Numbered from the stretch's first letter, positions 15,924 through 24,908 are shown. The stretch is DNA of 40,198 bases from Flavobacteriales bacterium (GCA_020435995.1 JAGQYO010000019.1:1-40198), one strand, 5' to 3'. A program made the numbers and translations. The notes: generated by a model from the sequence alone, not told the origin.

Positions 15924-15931
15924 TACTTTTG
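15924..15931 (+). promoter_or_regulatory. -7 box TACTTTTG of the CDF transporter gene
   Basis: This is a perfect TAnnTTTG match, 9 nt after the propeller gene's stop and ending 6 nt before the ATG at 15938. It suggests an independent, near-leaderless transcript. Confidence 0.5.
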
Positions 15932-15937
15932 CCACTA

Positions 15938-16867
15938 ATGGCAGAACATCATCACCATCACCATCACGATCACGGAGAGCGCGGACATGCGCACAGCCAT
16001 GCCATCACCAAAAACCTAACAGTAGCCTTTTTACTCAATCTAAGCTTTACCATAATTGAAATTGTAGGTGGTTTTCTCACGAATTCAATCGCCATACTCT
16101 CTGATGCCATACACGATCTAGGGGATACGGTTGCCATTGGTTTTGCCCTTTATTTAGAAAAAAAATCGGAATCAAAAAGGGACAACAAGTTCAGTTATGG
16201 ATATCGGCGATGGAGTACTCTCTCAGCCTTAATTAATGTTATCATACTCACCACTGGATCTATATTTATCATTGTTGAAACCATTCCTCGGTTGATTAGT
16301 CCGCAAGTGGTGCACGTGCCCGGTATGATTGGTCTAGCCGTTTTGGGGCTTCTGGTAAATGGAGCTGCCGTTCTGAAGCTAAAGGGAAATGATAGTTCAA
16401 TCAACAACCGAACTGTGATGCTTCACCTCATGGAAGATGCAATGGGATGGGCTGCTGTGCTTGTGGGTTCTATAGTCATGTTATTCACAGAGTTCTACCT
16501 CATCGACCCCCTTCTCAGTTTGCTCATTGCAGCCATTATTCTTCGCAATGCCGTAAAAAACCTAAGAATCATTTTGAACATTTTTCTTCAGGCTGTTCCT
16601 AAGAAATTAGACCTAAGAAAAATTGAGACAGCCATTTTGACCCATAAAGCCGTAAAGGCGGTTCATGATATTCATGTTTGGTCGCTCGACGGTGAGTTTC
16701 ACGTGGCTAGTTTACATATAGTGGTAGATGAATCGCATGTGCTGGAAGATATGCAATCGGTAAAGAGAAAAATTCGCCATGAATTTGACCATCTAGGGGT
16801 CTCACATGTTACAATTGAGATCGAATTGCCTGATGAAGATTGTGAAATGGTGGAGTGTAATACCTAA
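15938..16867 (+). CDS. cation diffusion facilitator (Zn2+/Co2+-type) exporter
   Basis: This CDF-family antiporter exports divalent metals (probably Zn2+) using the proton gradient. The 309-aa protein has a cytoplasmic metal-binding N terminus with seven consecutive His (residues 4-10) and further DH, HAHSH motifs. Six membrane segments (about 26-215) include the metal-site motifs SDAIHDLGD (transmembrane helix 2) and HLMEDAMGWAAV (helix 5). A C-terminal cytoplasmic domain (about 216-309) contains VHDIHVWSLDGE, typical of the CzcD/ZitB branch. ATG 15938 is chosen over an in-frame TTG at 15929 that lies within the promoter box. The final CEMVEC adds two cysteines. Confidence 0.93.
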   Translation: MAEHHHHHHHDHGERGHAHSHAITKNLTVAFLLNLSFTIIEIVGGFLTNSIAILSDAIHDLGDTVAIGFALYLEKKSESKRDNKFSYGYRRWSTLSALINVIILTTGSIFIIVETIPRLISPQVVHVPGMIGLAVLGLLVNGAAVLKLKGNDSSINNRTVMLHLMEDAMGWAAVLVGSIVMLFTEFYLIDPLLSLLIAAIILRNAVKNLRIILNIFLQAVPKKLDLRKIETAILTHKAVKAVHDIHVWSLDGEFHVASLHIVVDESHVLEDMQSVKRKIRHEFDHLGVSHVTIEIELPDEDCEMVECNT

Positions 16868-16871
16868 AGTA

Positions 16872-17114
16872 TTAATTAGTTTCACCTTCCTTTTCAGTGG
16901 AATCTGATGTACTTAAGGAATCTGCTTCCGCTTTCATGTAGCTTTTTAGTCGTTTTGATTCGGCTTTAAAAGTGTTTTCAATATTCTCGCGTTGCTCCTT
17001 TACTTTGATGTAAGCATTTACTTCATAAATAATTAATCCTAGGATAAGCGCCGTAAAAAGCCCCAGTACTATCCCCAGTTTCATTTTTTTTGATCTTGTT
17101 TCTTCTTCAGCCAT
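16872..17114 (-). CDS. small single-pass membrane protein, unknown
   Basis: This is an 80-aa protein with a short cytoplasmic N terminus (MAEEETRSKKMK), one membrane helix (about 12-31, LGIVLGLFTALILGLIIYEV) and a charged, coiled-coil-like C-terminal half ending in Ser/Thr/Glu. I recognise no family. A TACTTTAG -7-like box lies at 17149-17156, about 34 nt upstream. It is convergent with the CDF gene 4 nt away. Codon use and a clean start argue that it is real, but it could be spurious. Confidence 0.6.
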   Translation of the reverse strand: MAEEETRSKKMKLGIVLGLFTALILGLIIYEVNAYIKVKEQRENIENTFKAESKRLKSYMKAEADSLSTSDSTEKEGETN

Positions 17115-17209
17115 AAGATTAGATTTAATCTGTTTGAAAACAATGTGCCTAAAGTATAAATGTGTTGGTTTAAATTCATTGATTTAATAAAGTACTTCTC
17201 CACAAGATT

Positions 17210-17242
17210 TTGTTACTTATGATGCCTTTTGTTTTACTTTTG
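17210..17242 (+). promoter_or_regulatory. promoter of DUF4136 lipoprotein operon (TTG-N22-TACTTTTG)
   Basis: TTG at 17210-17212 and the consensus box TACTTTTG at 17235-17242 lie upstream of the ATG at 17267. The spacing is slightly long but within the observed range for this sigma factor. Confidence 0.5.
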
Positions 17243-17266
17243 AGCTTGAATTTATTATTTGAAATT

Positions 17267-17890
17267 ATGAGGCTTTTTATCCTATTTGCGGGGCTTTTTT
17301 TGGTTCTGACGTCTTGCAATAAATACCCCAACGACACTTCCTCTTTGCAAGACCAAGATTTGGTCATTACACACTACGATGCTACGGTATCTTGGCCTGC
17401 GTACAAAACCTATGCGATAGGAGATACCGTGCTATTTCTTAAAAATAAAGCTGGAAGGGTTGAAGCAGACACGGGATATTCGCAGTACAATAACCGTATA
17501 TTAGACAACATCAACAACAACATGGTAGCCCAAGGATTTGTTAGGGTAGGAAAAAATCAAAACCCCCATATAGCCGTTGATGTTACGCTTATTAATGATG
17601 CCAATATTGAATCGTACACTTCATGGTACGGTAGCTCTTGGTACTGGGGTTATCCAAGCTATGGATATTACTATCCTTGGCCCACTACTACATATTACAA
17701 ATATGAAGTTGGATCTATTCAGGTAAACTTTCTTGATATTACTCGGGTGGATACTTCGTCAAAAAGAATCCCTTTAATTTGGGGAAGCCAAGCAGTAGGG
17801 ACCGTATCAAGTGACGCTACTTACAACGCTACGCGAGTAGATCGCGCCATAAATATCATGTTTGAACAATCACCATATCTTAAAAAATAA
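17267..17890 (+). CDS. DUF4136-type lipoprotein
   Basis: This is a 207-aa lipoprotein with signal peptide MRLFILFAGLFLVLTSC, lipid-modified at Cys17. The mature part resembles DUF4136 proteins, which are outer-membrane-associated lipoproteins of unknown role. The N-terminal half has the pattern TVSWPAYKTYAIGD and INNNMVAQGFVRVG. The C-terminal half has VQVNFLDI-type strands followed by LIWGSQAVG. Between them lies a Trp/Tyr/Gly/Pro-rich stretch (about 112-142). An in-frame upstream start at 17210 overlaps the promoter and is rejected. It is followed 4 nt later by an outer-membrane beta-barrel gene, so both probably act at the outer membrane. Confidence 0.75.
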   Translation: MRLFILFAGLFLVLTSCNKYPNDTSSLQDQDLVITHYDATVSWPAYKTYAIGDTVLFLKNKAGRVEADTGYSQYNNRILDNINNNMVAQGFVRVGKNQNPHIAVDVTLINDANIESYTSWYGSSWYWGYPSYGYYYPWPTTTYYKYEVGSIQVNFLDITRVDTSSKRIPLIWGSQAVGTVSSDATYNATRVDRAINIMFEQSPYLKK

Positions 17891-17894
17891 ATTG

Positions 17895-18512
17895 ATGAAA
17901 AATATTTTTATTTCAGCGGTAATTCTTGTCGCTTCGCTTCAAACTTTAAAAAGTCAGGGATATGGACCAGGTGAATTGTCTATTAACTACAACCTTGCTA
18001 TTCCTACATCAGACTTGGCTGACTTTACCTCTCCAGCAAGTTTTAGGGGGTTAAACTTCCAATATGACTATTTTGTAACCGACCGAATTTCTGTTGGTGG
18101 TTATATTGGCTGGAGCGGTTTCTACGAAAAGAAAGAAGCCCAGAGTTATTCATTTGGTGAAGGTGATGTAGGTTATGCTATTAACGGTACACGATACAAT
18201 TATTTTTTCTCGCTTCCTATTATGCTTAAAGGGCAATATAGGTTTATTGATGCGGGCCAAATATTGCCTTATGGTGCTCTAGGAATCGGTACCTACTATA
18301 CTGAGCACGAAACTTACATTGGAGGTTATGGTTTTAAAGATAAAAATTGGACCTTCGGTATTGCACCTGAACTGGGCACGCTATTGAACTTAGGTCAATC
18401 GGGTTGGGCTTTTAAGGTTGCAGCAGTTTATAACATGAATTTTTACAACAAAAACAATTTCAACTCTGCTACTTATATCGGACTAAACTTCGGTTTTAAC
18501 TACGACTTTTAA
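17895..18512 (+). CDS. outer-membrane beta-barrel protein
   Basis: The 205-aa protein has a cleavable signal peptide (ending about residue 20, LKSQG). The rest consists of alternating amphipathic strands with aromatic girdles, such as ISVGGYIGWSGFY, YFFSLPIMLKGQYRF and ILPYGALGIGTYY, ending in the strand YIGLNFGFNYDF. The terminal Phe is the usual BAM-complex signal. It is probably an 8-stranded barrel of the OmpW/OprF-like porin family; the function is unknown. The start at ATG 17895 is chosen because it places the signal peptide first and lies 4 nt after the previous stop. Confidence 0.8.
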   Translation: MKNIFISAVILVASLQTLKSQGYGPGELSINYNLAIPTSDLADFTSPASFRGLNFQYDYFVTDRISVGGYIGWSGFYEKKEAQSYSFGEGDVGYAINGTRYNYFFSLPIMLKGQYRFIDAGQILPYGALGIGTYYTEHETYIGGYGFKDKNWTFGIAPELGTLLNLGQSGWAFKVAAVYNMNFYNKNNFNSATYIGLNFGFNYDF

Positions 18513-18520
18513 ATTATAGT

Positions 18521-20083
18521 ATGGTCCGAGAAATTGATTTGGCTCTCGGCCCCAATGATGCCTTTGATGCCGAAAAACGCATTCGTGAAGCGGCCCAACA
18601 GCTCGGCGTAGAACCTGACCAAATCAATGATCTTGTGGTGCTTCGAAGATCCATCGACGCACGAAAAAAAGATGTGCTTTATCGTATAAAATGCGCCGCA
18701 TACATTGATCAAATAGCGGAACAACCTCACTTTAGAATTCCAGAATTCCCATCGGTTCAAGATGGTAAAAGAATCATCATTGTTGGAACAGGCCCAGCTG
18801 GATTATTCGCTGCCCTAAAACTCATCGAAAACGGCATCAAGCCCATACTTCTGGAGCGAGGAAAAGACGTTTCGACCCGCAGAAAAGACCTCCATAAATT
18901 ACACATTGAACACCTAGTGAACCCCGATTCCAATTACTGCTTTGGTGAAGGGGGCGCTGGAACTTATTCAGACGGAAAACTCTATACCCGATCAAAAAAA
19001 CGCGGTGACCTTCAGGCTGTGCTCAACACGCTCGTCAATTTCGGCTCAAGTGAAGATATTTTAATTGATGCGCACCCGCACATCGGCACCAACAAATTGC
19101 CTAAAATTATTTCGCGAATGCGTGAGTCCATCCTCGAAGCCGGTGGTGAAGTTCATTTTGACACACGAGTTGTAGACTTAGGAATTGACTCTTCTGGAAT
19201 AAGAAGCGTAACGGATCAACTAGGAAATGTATTTGAAAGTGAGGCAGTGATTCTGGCAACAGGTCATTCAGCACGTGATATTTTCGAGTTAGTATACGCC
19301 AAAGGTCTTTCTCTAGAGGCCAAAGCATTTGCTATGGGAGTACGAATTGAACATCCCCAGCCTTTGATCGATTCTATTCAATACCATTGCGGTACCCGGA
19401 GAGATAAAAATTTGCCCGCAGCCGCTTACTCTGTTGTGCAGCAAGTAAATGAAAGAGGCGTGTTTTCTTTTTGCATGTGTCCGGGTGGATTTATTGTACC
19501 CGCCGCCACAGCACCCGGCGAAATAGTAGTTAACGGAATGAGCACTTCCACACGCGATTCGCGCTATGCCAATTCGGGAATGGTAGTAGCCATCAATTTA
19601 GAAGACCTGGGTTTTTATAAATCACATGGTGTATTCGCTGGATTGGAATACCAAAAAGCACTTGAAAAAACCGCTTGGGAAATGGGCGGAAAAACACAAA
19701 CTGCGCCTGCTCAGCGCATGGTGGATTTTGCCAATGGGAGAGTTTCGGCCCAGCTAAACGACTGTTCTTATATACCTGGAATAACCTCTTCGCCCATGCA
19801 TGAATGGCTCCCAAAACCAATTCGAAGCAGGTTACAACAGGGCCTGATGGCCTTTGGTAAAAAAATGAGGGGCTATTACACCAACGAAGCACAGATATTG
19901 GGTGTGGAATCCAGAACCTCATCCCCAATAAAAATTCCAAGAAATAACGACTCACTTGAACATCCAGAATGCAATGGGCTCTTCCCTTGTGGTGAAGGTG
20001 GTGGCTATGCTGGCGGAATTGTTTCCGCTGCAATGGATGGCGAAAGGGTGGCGATGGCTGTGGTAGCCAAAATCAAAAAATAA
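18521..20083 (+). CDS. FAD-dependent oxidoreductase (COG2509-like)
   Basis: The 520-aa cytoplasmic flavoprotein has an N-terminal domain of about 80 residues typical of this group. A dinucleotide-binding GTGPAG motif (89-94) with the acidic end LLERG follows, then the family region CFGEGGAGTYSDGKLYTR (about 147-165) and a C-terminal FAD-contacting segment GEGGGYAGGIVSAAMDGER. The family is widespread, but its substrate is not defined. It lies 8 nt after the barrel gene, so cotranscription is possible even though the function appears unrelated. Confidence 0.85.
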   Translation: MVREIDLALGPNDAFDAEKRIREAAQQLGVEPDQINDLVVLRRSIDARKKDVLYRIKCAAYIDQIAEQPHFRIPEFPSVQDGKRIIIVGTGPAGLFAALKLIENGIKPILLERGKDVSTRRKDLHKLHIEHLVNPDSNYCFGEGGAGTYSDGKLYTRSKKRGDLQAVLNTLVNFGSSEDILIDAHPHIGTNKLPKIISRMRESILEAGGEVHFDTRVVDLGIDSSGIRSVTDQLGNVFESEAVILATGHSARDIFELVYAKGLSLEAKAFAMGVRIEHPQPLIDSIQYHCGTRRDKNLPAAAYSVVQQVNERGVFSFCMCPGGFIVPAATAPGEIVVNGMSTSTRDSRYANSGMVVAINLEDLGFYKSHGVFAGLEYQKALEKTAWEMGGKTQTAPAQRMVDFANGRVSAQLNDCSYIPGITSSPMHEWLPKPIRSRLQQGLMAFGKKMRGYYTNEAQILGVESRTSSPIKIPRNNDSLEHPECNGLFPCGEGGGYAGGIVSAAMDGERVAMAVVAKIKK

Positions 20084-20107
20084 TCTCATTCGATATATCA
20101 TTTTCAA

Positions 20108-21166
20108 ATGCTAGAAACTTCAGAAGCTGTACTCAAAGAATTATCGGTTCACTATGTAGGGAACAAATCCAAAGAAGAAGGTTATACCGGGTCGGTAGGC
20201 ACATTCGATATGGACGATTACCTCAATGAAATTCTATTTGGGTATTTTTTAAAGCCTTTTAAAACTGGTACGGACCTATTCAAGTTCAAACACGAAACAG
20301 AACTTGGTCTCAACGAAATGTACACTTACTGCAAAACCATATTTGAGTATCCCGATAAATTTCACCTGTACAGTGTGAACATGCTTAAACACCTTTATCT
20401 CCAAAGCGACCACCCACATATTAAAAGGGGAGAATTCTATGTCGCACTTTTCGAAGATTTGATTTTAGAAGGGGAAATGGTGAACGCCATCGGAATTTTT
20501 AAATCAGAGCAAAAAGAGACTTTCCTAAAAACGAAGGACAAGAAAAACTATGTCACGCTTGACTTGGAGCAAGGAATTGATATTAAAAAACTAGACAAGG
20601 GATGCTTGGTATTTAATACTGAGGCAGAAAGCGGTTTTCGGGTGATGCTAGTAGACCAAAACGGATATGACACCCACTATTGGACCCACGATTTTTTGAA
20701 TGTAGAAGCAGATAAAAATGAAGTTTACCTTACCAAGCATGTGATCAATATGTGTAAGGATTTTAGCAAAGACGTGGTTTCTCGAGAAGATAGCGCTCAA
20801 GAAAAAGCACTGTTTGTAGCCAAAAGTGTGAAATACCTCCAGGAACGAGAACAATTTAGCATGGAAGAATTTCAACAGGAAGTATTCGCCGATAAATCGC
20901 CTGAAATGGTGGAACAATTTAGGGACTACAAAAGCGTGTATCAAAGAGAACGCGAAGTACCCGAAATAGAGTCCTTTGGAATATCGGAAACAGCGGTAAA
21001 ACAGGAAAAACGAAAAATTAGAAATACCATAGAACTAGATACCAATATTCAAATCAAACTCAACTTCAACGACCTGCAATCGGGAAGTAAGTTCTTAGAA
21101 AGAGGTTATGATCCCGAAAGAGAAATGTACTACTACAAAGTTTATTTCAAGCATGAAAAAAGATAG
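20108..21166 (+). CDS. NdpA-like nucleoid-associated protein
   Basis: The 352-aa protein matches the 37-kDa nucleoid-associated (NdpA/YejK) family as found in Bacteroidota. It has an N-terminal alpha/beta part (about 1-190) with FYVALFEDL and GCLVFNTEAESGFRVMLVD. The C-terminal part has DFVSREDSAQEKALFVAKS-like and VYQREREVPEIESFGIS segments. E. coli YejK associates with the nucleoid; the role in this phylum is untested. The last 14 nt overlap the start of the next gene. The N terminus contains two acidic loops. There is no signal peptide. Confidence 0.75.
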   Translation: MLETSEAVLKELSVHYVGNKSKEEGYTGSVGTFDMDDYLNEILFGYFLKPFKTGTDLFKFKHETELGLNEMYTYCKTIFEYPDKFHLYSVNMLKHLYLQSDHPHIKRGEFYVALFEDLILEGEMVNAIGIFKSEQKETFLKTKDKKNYVTLDLEQGIDIKKLDKGCLVFNTEAESGFRVMLVDQNGYDTHYWTHDFLNVEADKNEVYLTKHVINMCKDFSKDVVSREDSAQEKALFVAKSVKYLQEREQFSMEEFQQEVFADKSPEMVEQFRDYKSVYQREREVPEIESFGISETAVKQEKRKIRNTIELDTNIQIKLNFNDLQSGSKFLERGYDPEREMYYYKVYFKHEKR

Positions 21167-21656
21167 TGAATTCAACGAATCGCAGCAATTCAGGCATCCC
21201 GTTTTACTAGGCGGGCTTGGGCTAGGAGCCTTATATTATTTCGGTGGACTGTGGGATGCCTTGCTCAAAGGAAGCGCAATTGATGGCCCCATGTTGATCG
21301 GGCCTATTACTATGGGATTATTGTTGGCATTATTCGTTTTTGCCAACCTAAAAACCTCCATCAACAGCAAGGGCATTTATGTTCAGTTTTTTCCTTTTCA
21401 CACACGTTATGTCCTCTACCCATGGAAAGATATTACACAGGCCAAACTCGTAGTTTATTCTCCGCTCAAAGATTTTGGTGGTTGGGGAATTCGATTGGGC
21501 TGGAAAGGCACCAAGGCATTTAACGTGAAAGGAAAAGAAGGCATCTATCTTGAATTGAAAAACGGTAAAAAGAGGCTTATCGGAACCCAAAAACCAGATG
21601 AAGCTGAAGTTGAAATAGCCAAATACCTTGTAGTTCTTCCTACAAAAGAGGACTAA
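21153..21656 (+). CDS. two-TM membrane protein with PH-like domain (DUF6141-like)
   Basis: The 167-aa protein has two membrane segments (about 17-32 and 45-66) followed by a small beta domain (about 68-160). Strands such as GIYVQFFPFHTRYVLYPW, DFGGWGIRLGWKGTKAF and EGIYLELKNGKKRLIGTQ resemble bacterial PH-like domains and, from memory, DUF6141 members. The function is unknown. The start is ATG 21153, inside the end of the NdpA-like gene (14-nt overlap), which implies translational coupling. Its 3' end overlaps the convergent cardiolipin synthase gene by 17 nt. Confidence 0.65.
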   Translation: MKKDSEFNESQQFRHPVLLGGLGLGALYYFGGLWDALLKGSAIDGPMLIGPITMGLLLALFVFANLKTSINSKGIYVQFFPFHTRYVLYPWKDITQAKLVVYSPLKDFGGWGIRLGWKGTKAFNVKGKEGIYLELKNGKKRLIGTQKPDEAEVEIAKYLVVLPTKED

Positions 21657-23103
21657 CCAAGCGAGAAAAAGATTCCATAAGCTTTTGGCTAAAAGGTCGT
21701 TGTTTAAAACGGGCTAAATCAATTTCGACACTGTTCACACAGTCTTCTAAAAACCGATTACGAACCTCCTTAGCCGTTTTGGCATCGTAAACCAAGGCAT
21801 TTACTTCAAAGTTGAGTTCAAAACTTCTAATATCCATGTTGGCTGTTCCGATGGAAGTTACCTGATCGTCGCATACCAGCACTTTCGCGTGCAAAAAACC
21901 CTTGGAATATCGAAATATCCGAACCCCAGCTTCCAATAATTCTTCCAGGTAGGAATTGGCACTCCAGCGAACCAATTGAAAATCAGAATTTCCGGGAAGC
22001 AAAATCCTCACTTCAACTCCGCTCATGGCCGTAGTGAGGATGGCATCTAAGAGCACTTCACCTGGAATTAAATATGGGTTGGCGATGTACACATATTTTT
22101 TGGCGGAATTAATCATGGTACCATATTGCTGCATAACGCCCGCGTAATCCGAATCTGGTCCACTACCCACTATTTGAACCGAGCAGCCTCCTTTGCGATC
22201 AGAAACGTGAAAATTCCGACGCTCAAGCAGGTCTTCTTTGGTAGCAAAAAGCCAATCGGATAGAAATAAAAAACTAAGCCCATTCACTGAATTTCCTTCG
22301 AGGCGAATAAAGGTATCGCGCCACTTTCCTAGATGATTACCAGTGATGTATTTGTCGGCAACGTTAATTCCCCCAGTAAACCCAATTTTTCGGTCTACAA
22401 TAACAATTTTTCGGTGGTTTCGATAATTTACTCTATTACCCAAAGCGGCAAATCGCACGGGCATAAATTCATGATGCTCAACACCAATTTTGCTTAAGCG
22501 GGTTTTATAATTACTGCTCAAACTCCAGCTTCCCACAGCATCGTAGAGCAATCGAATTTTGACGCCTTGTTTTATTTTTCTTTCAAAAAGGTTCAAAAAC
22601 CTCTCGGCCACTTCTCCATCTTCAAAAATGTAATACTGTACATGAACAAAATTCTCGGCGGCCTCAATATCAGCGAAAATCGCATCGTAAGTCGCTGGGC
22701 CGTCATACAATACGGTCACTAAATTATGATGTGTAAAGAGAGATTTTGAACCTTTGAGCAGCAGCTTGGCCAAGCGAATATTGTCTTTCACCTCTGGAAT
22801 ATGAAACCATTCACGCCCTTCAAATTTGAAATATTCGTCGTCTATTATTTTGTGATAACGTTCTATATCAACGGTCTTTTTGAAGCGATACATTTTACGT
22901 TTTCTGTAGTTAAGGCCAAATTGGAGGTACAGCAAGAACCCCAGCACAGGAAACAAAACAACAACCAACAGCCAAGCAATGGTTTTAGAAGGACGACCAT
23001 TCTCGCGGATAACCACAAAACCCAATATGAAACTGAACAAGAGTGTCAGAATTCCGATGGTAATTCGGTAAGACTCGGGAATATTGAGAAGCGACTGAAT
23101 CAT
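21640..23103 (-). CDS. cls: cardiolipin synthase
   Basis: This is a membrane phospholipase-D-superfamily enzyme that joins two phosphatidylglycerols to make cardiolipin. The 487-aa protein has two N-terminal membrane helices (about 14-32 and 40-62). Two HKD motifs follow: HRKIVIVDRKIGFTGG (middle) and HAKVLVCDDQVTSIGT (C-terminal third), each followed by the expected GG/GT-N segment. The length and architecture equal bacterial Cls. It is transcribed alone. The window also encodes gpsA, which supplies the glycerol-3-phosphate used upstream in this pathway. Confidence 0.95.
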   Translation of the reverse strand: MIQSLLNIPESYRITIGILTLLFSFILGFVVIRENGRPSKTIAWLLVVVLFPVLGFLLYLQFGLNYRKRKMYRFKKTVDIERYHKIIDDEYFKFEGREWFHIPEVKDNIRLAKLLLKGSKSLFTHHNLVTVLYDGPATYDAIFADIEAAENFVHVQYYIFEDGEVAERFLNLFERKIKQGVKIRLLYDAVGSWSLSSNYKTRLSKIGVEHHEFMPVRFAALGNRVNYRNHRKIVIVDRKIGFTGGINVADKYITGNHLGKWRDTFIRLEGNSVNGLSFLFLSDWLFATKEDLLERRNFHVSDRKGGCSVQIVGSGPDSDYAGVMQQYGTMINSAKKYVYIANPYLIPGEVLLDAILTTAMSGVEVRILLPGNSDFQLVRWSANSYLEELLEAGVRIFRYSKGFLHAKVLVCDDQVTSIGTANMDIRSFELNFEVNALVYDAKTAKEVRNRFLEDCVNSVEIDLARFKQRPFSQKLMESFSRLVSPLL

Positions 23104-23329
23104 TTTAGGTGTGTAAAATTACAACGTTGTGGTGAGTGAATCCTCACTGGCGGAATCCTATGAATTAATTCGGTATTTGGTGAGGTGAAAACCAAAAACC
23201 AGGTGAGACTCTGAAACAAGTTCAGAGTAAAAAAAAGAAGGTGTAGATGAGTAGCAATACTTCAACAAAATCTCGTAGCTCGTAGAGCGAGATTCGTATT
23301 AGGTAATTGATAAATCGAATCTGAAAACC
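23104..23329. other. 226-bp intergenic region, cls to metallophosphoesterase
   Basis: It contains a weak dyad near 23269-23290 (TCTCG ... CGAGA, with an inner CTCG/CGAG). No convincing gene or strong terminator was found. The short frames here are not supported by start signals. Confidence 0.4.
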
Positions 23330-24583
23330 CTAAACTCCCGCTTGCTGTAACTCGATCAGAGTAATTTCTGGCATAATACCTACTCGACCTGGAAATCCAA
23401 TAAAACCAAACCCTCTGTTGACATATAAATACTGATTGGCTTCTTGATATAAACCAGCCCAACGAGGATATTTATACTTCACAGGGCTCCATTTTATCCA
23501 ACTCAAATCGACCCCAAATTGCATTCCGTGGGTATGTCCACTCAGCGTTAAATCAAAATGTGTGGGATGTTTTAAAACCTGAGCGTCCCAATGGCTGGGA
23601 TCGTGAGAAAGCAGAATTTTAGTGGGAATATGTTCCACTCCCTTCAAAGCCAAATCCACGTCACCCACTTGTGGAAAAGGAGGAAGTCCCCAATTCTCAA
23701 CACCAACCATGGCAATCGATTCATTTCCTTTGGTCAAAACTCGGTTTTCGTTCTTCATTAAATCAAAACCGAGTTCCTTGTGGTATTGATCCATGAGTAG
23801 CTGATCTTTTATTTTATCTTCTTGATTAAGCCAACGATAATACATGCCGTAATCGTGGTTTCCCTTGATGGACATAACTCCATTCGGTGAACTTAATCTC
23901 GAAAAAATATCCATATAAGGTTCTACTTCAATCGTTCTGGAATTAACCAAATCTCCTGTAAATGTAATGAGGTCTGGTTGGAGTTCGTTAACCATATCTA
24001 TTCCCCTTAGCACGTCACTCTTACTGTCAAAACTCCCAGAGTGAATATCCGAAAGTTGAGCAATTTTAAACCCGTGAAACGCACTTGGAAGGTTAGCCAA
24101 TGGTAATTTTATATGCTTTACTTGGTAGTTGTATTTGCCGATGGTAATGCCATACAAAAAGGAAGTGAAAGGTAGCCCCGCAAGCACAACTCCGGAGGTC
24201 TGCACAAACTTTCTTCGTGTAGGTGAATACGCGGGGTACTTGCTTTCTTTATGGTTAAACTTTAAATAAAACTCAAACGGAAGCCCTGCTGCAGAGTCTA
24301 TTAATATCAAAAGTGAGTAGATCATCTTGCACAGCATAAGCGCAAAAGCAAATCCCACGAAAACGTTGCCATACCATGGAGGGGAAATTGGTGGGGCGCC
24401 AAATCGGACGGAAGTATAAGCTATTCCCCCAGCAATAATTAAAATACTGGCCCAAAATAACAATTGAATCTTTGACCAATAGGGTTTTTTACCATACCAA
24501 TGTCGCAACCTGTAGTATAACATAACATCAAGCAGAATGTAAGAAATGGTAAGAATGATAAACCCGTAGAATCCGTGTTTCAT
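23330..24583 (-). CDS. membrane metallophosphoesterase (YkuE-like) with internal twin-arginine segment
   Basis: The 417-aa protein has three N-terminal membrane helices (about 4-24, 40-57, 73-98). A twin-arginine motif TRRKF (R123-R124) is followed by a fourth hydrophobic stretch (about 129-146). The calcineurin-like metallophosphoesterase domain comes after about residue 165: AQLSDIHSG, TGDLVNS, KGNHDYG, LLSHDP and SGHTHGMQ, supplying the binuclear metal ligands. Relatives such as B. subtilis YkuE are Tat substrates acting outside the membrane. The phosphoester substrate is unknown. A -7-like box CACTTTTG (24591-24598) ends 7 nt before the start. Confidence 0.88.
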   Translation of the reverse strand: MKHGFYGFIILTISYILLDVMLYYRLRHWYGKKPYWSKIQLLFWASILIIAGGIAYTSVRFGAPPISPPWYGNVFVGFAFALMLCKMIYSLLILIDSAAGLPFEFYLKFNHKESKYPAYSPTRRKFVQTSGVVLAGLPFTSFLYGITIGKYNYQVKHIKLPLANLPSAFHGFKIAQLSDIHSGSFDSKSDVLRGIDMVNELQPDLITFTGDLVNSRTIEVEPYMDIFSRLSSPNGVMSIKGNHDYGMYYRWLNQEDKIKDQLLMDQYHKELGFDLMKNENRVLTKGNESIAMVGVENWGLPPFPQVGDVDLALKGVEHIPTKILLSHDPSHWDAQVLKHPTHFDLTLSGHTHGMQFGVDLSWIKWSPVKYKYPRWAGLYQEANQYLYVNRGFGFIGFPGRVGIMPEITLIELQQAGV

Positions 24584-24908
24584 AAGGCGGCAAAAGTGGT
24601 TCGATTTAATGGGAATTGGTTGGTTTGAGAGTTAGAAAATGTAAAGAGTGATGAATGGCGGTTAAATAGATTTCCGACAGACGAACGAAAGAGTAGTTCG
24701 GCAGAGATACGCGAAGAAGGCATAGAGATAACGCGGAGAGTTTTACGTGTTACTCCCGATGGCTCGTGGGATTATATTTCATCGCCCGCGGATAAGCTGA
24801 ACGCGCAGAACTGCCCGGCAGGTATGAAAAAAATGATCTTCACAGATAATTTAAAATAATACAGAATTTTGGGAAACAACTATTCACTAACAGCTAACCC
24901 CAATATAA
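24584..24908. other. 325-bp intergenic region with imperfect direct repeats
   Basis: No gene is supported here. The region holds two imperfect 18-19-bp direct repeats (24702-24719 and 24722-24740) of a cagagata(a)cgcgaagaag-type unit, followed by GC-richer sequence (about 24751-24820) unlike its surroundings. It separates two minus-strand genes. The nature of the repeats is unknown. Confidence 0.45.

Noticed and set aside
15947-15967. Heptahistidine that could be a cloning tag or vector contamination
   Set aside because: It is followed by further natural His-rich sequence and a complete CDF domain in normal chromosomal context.
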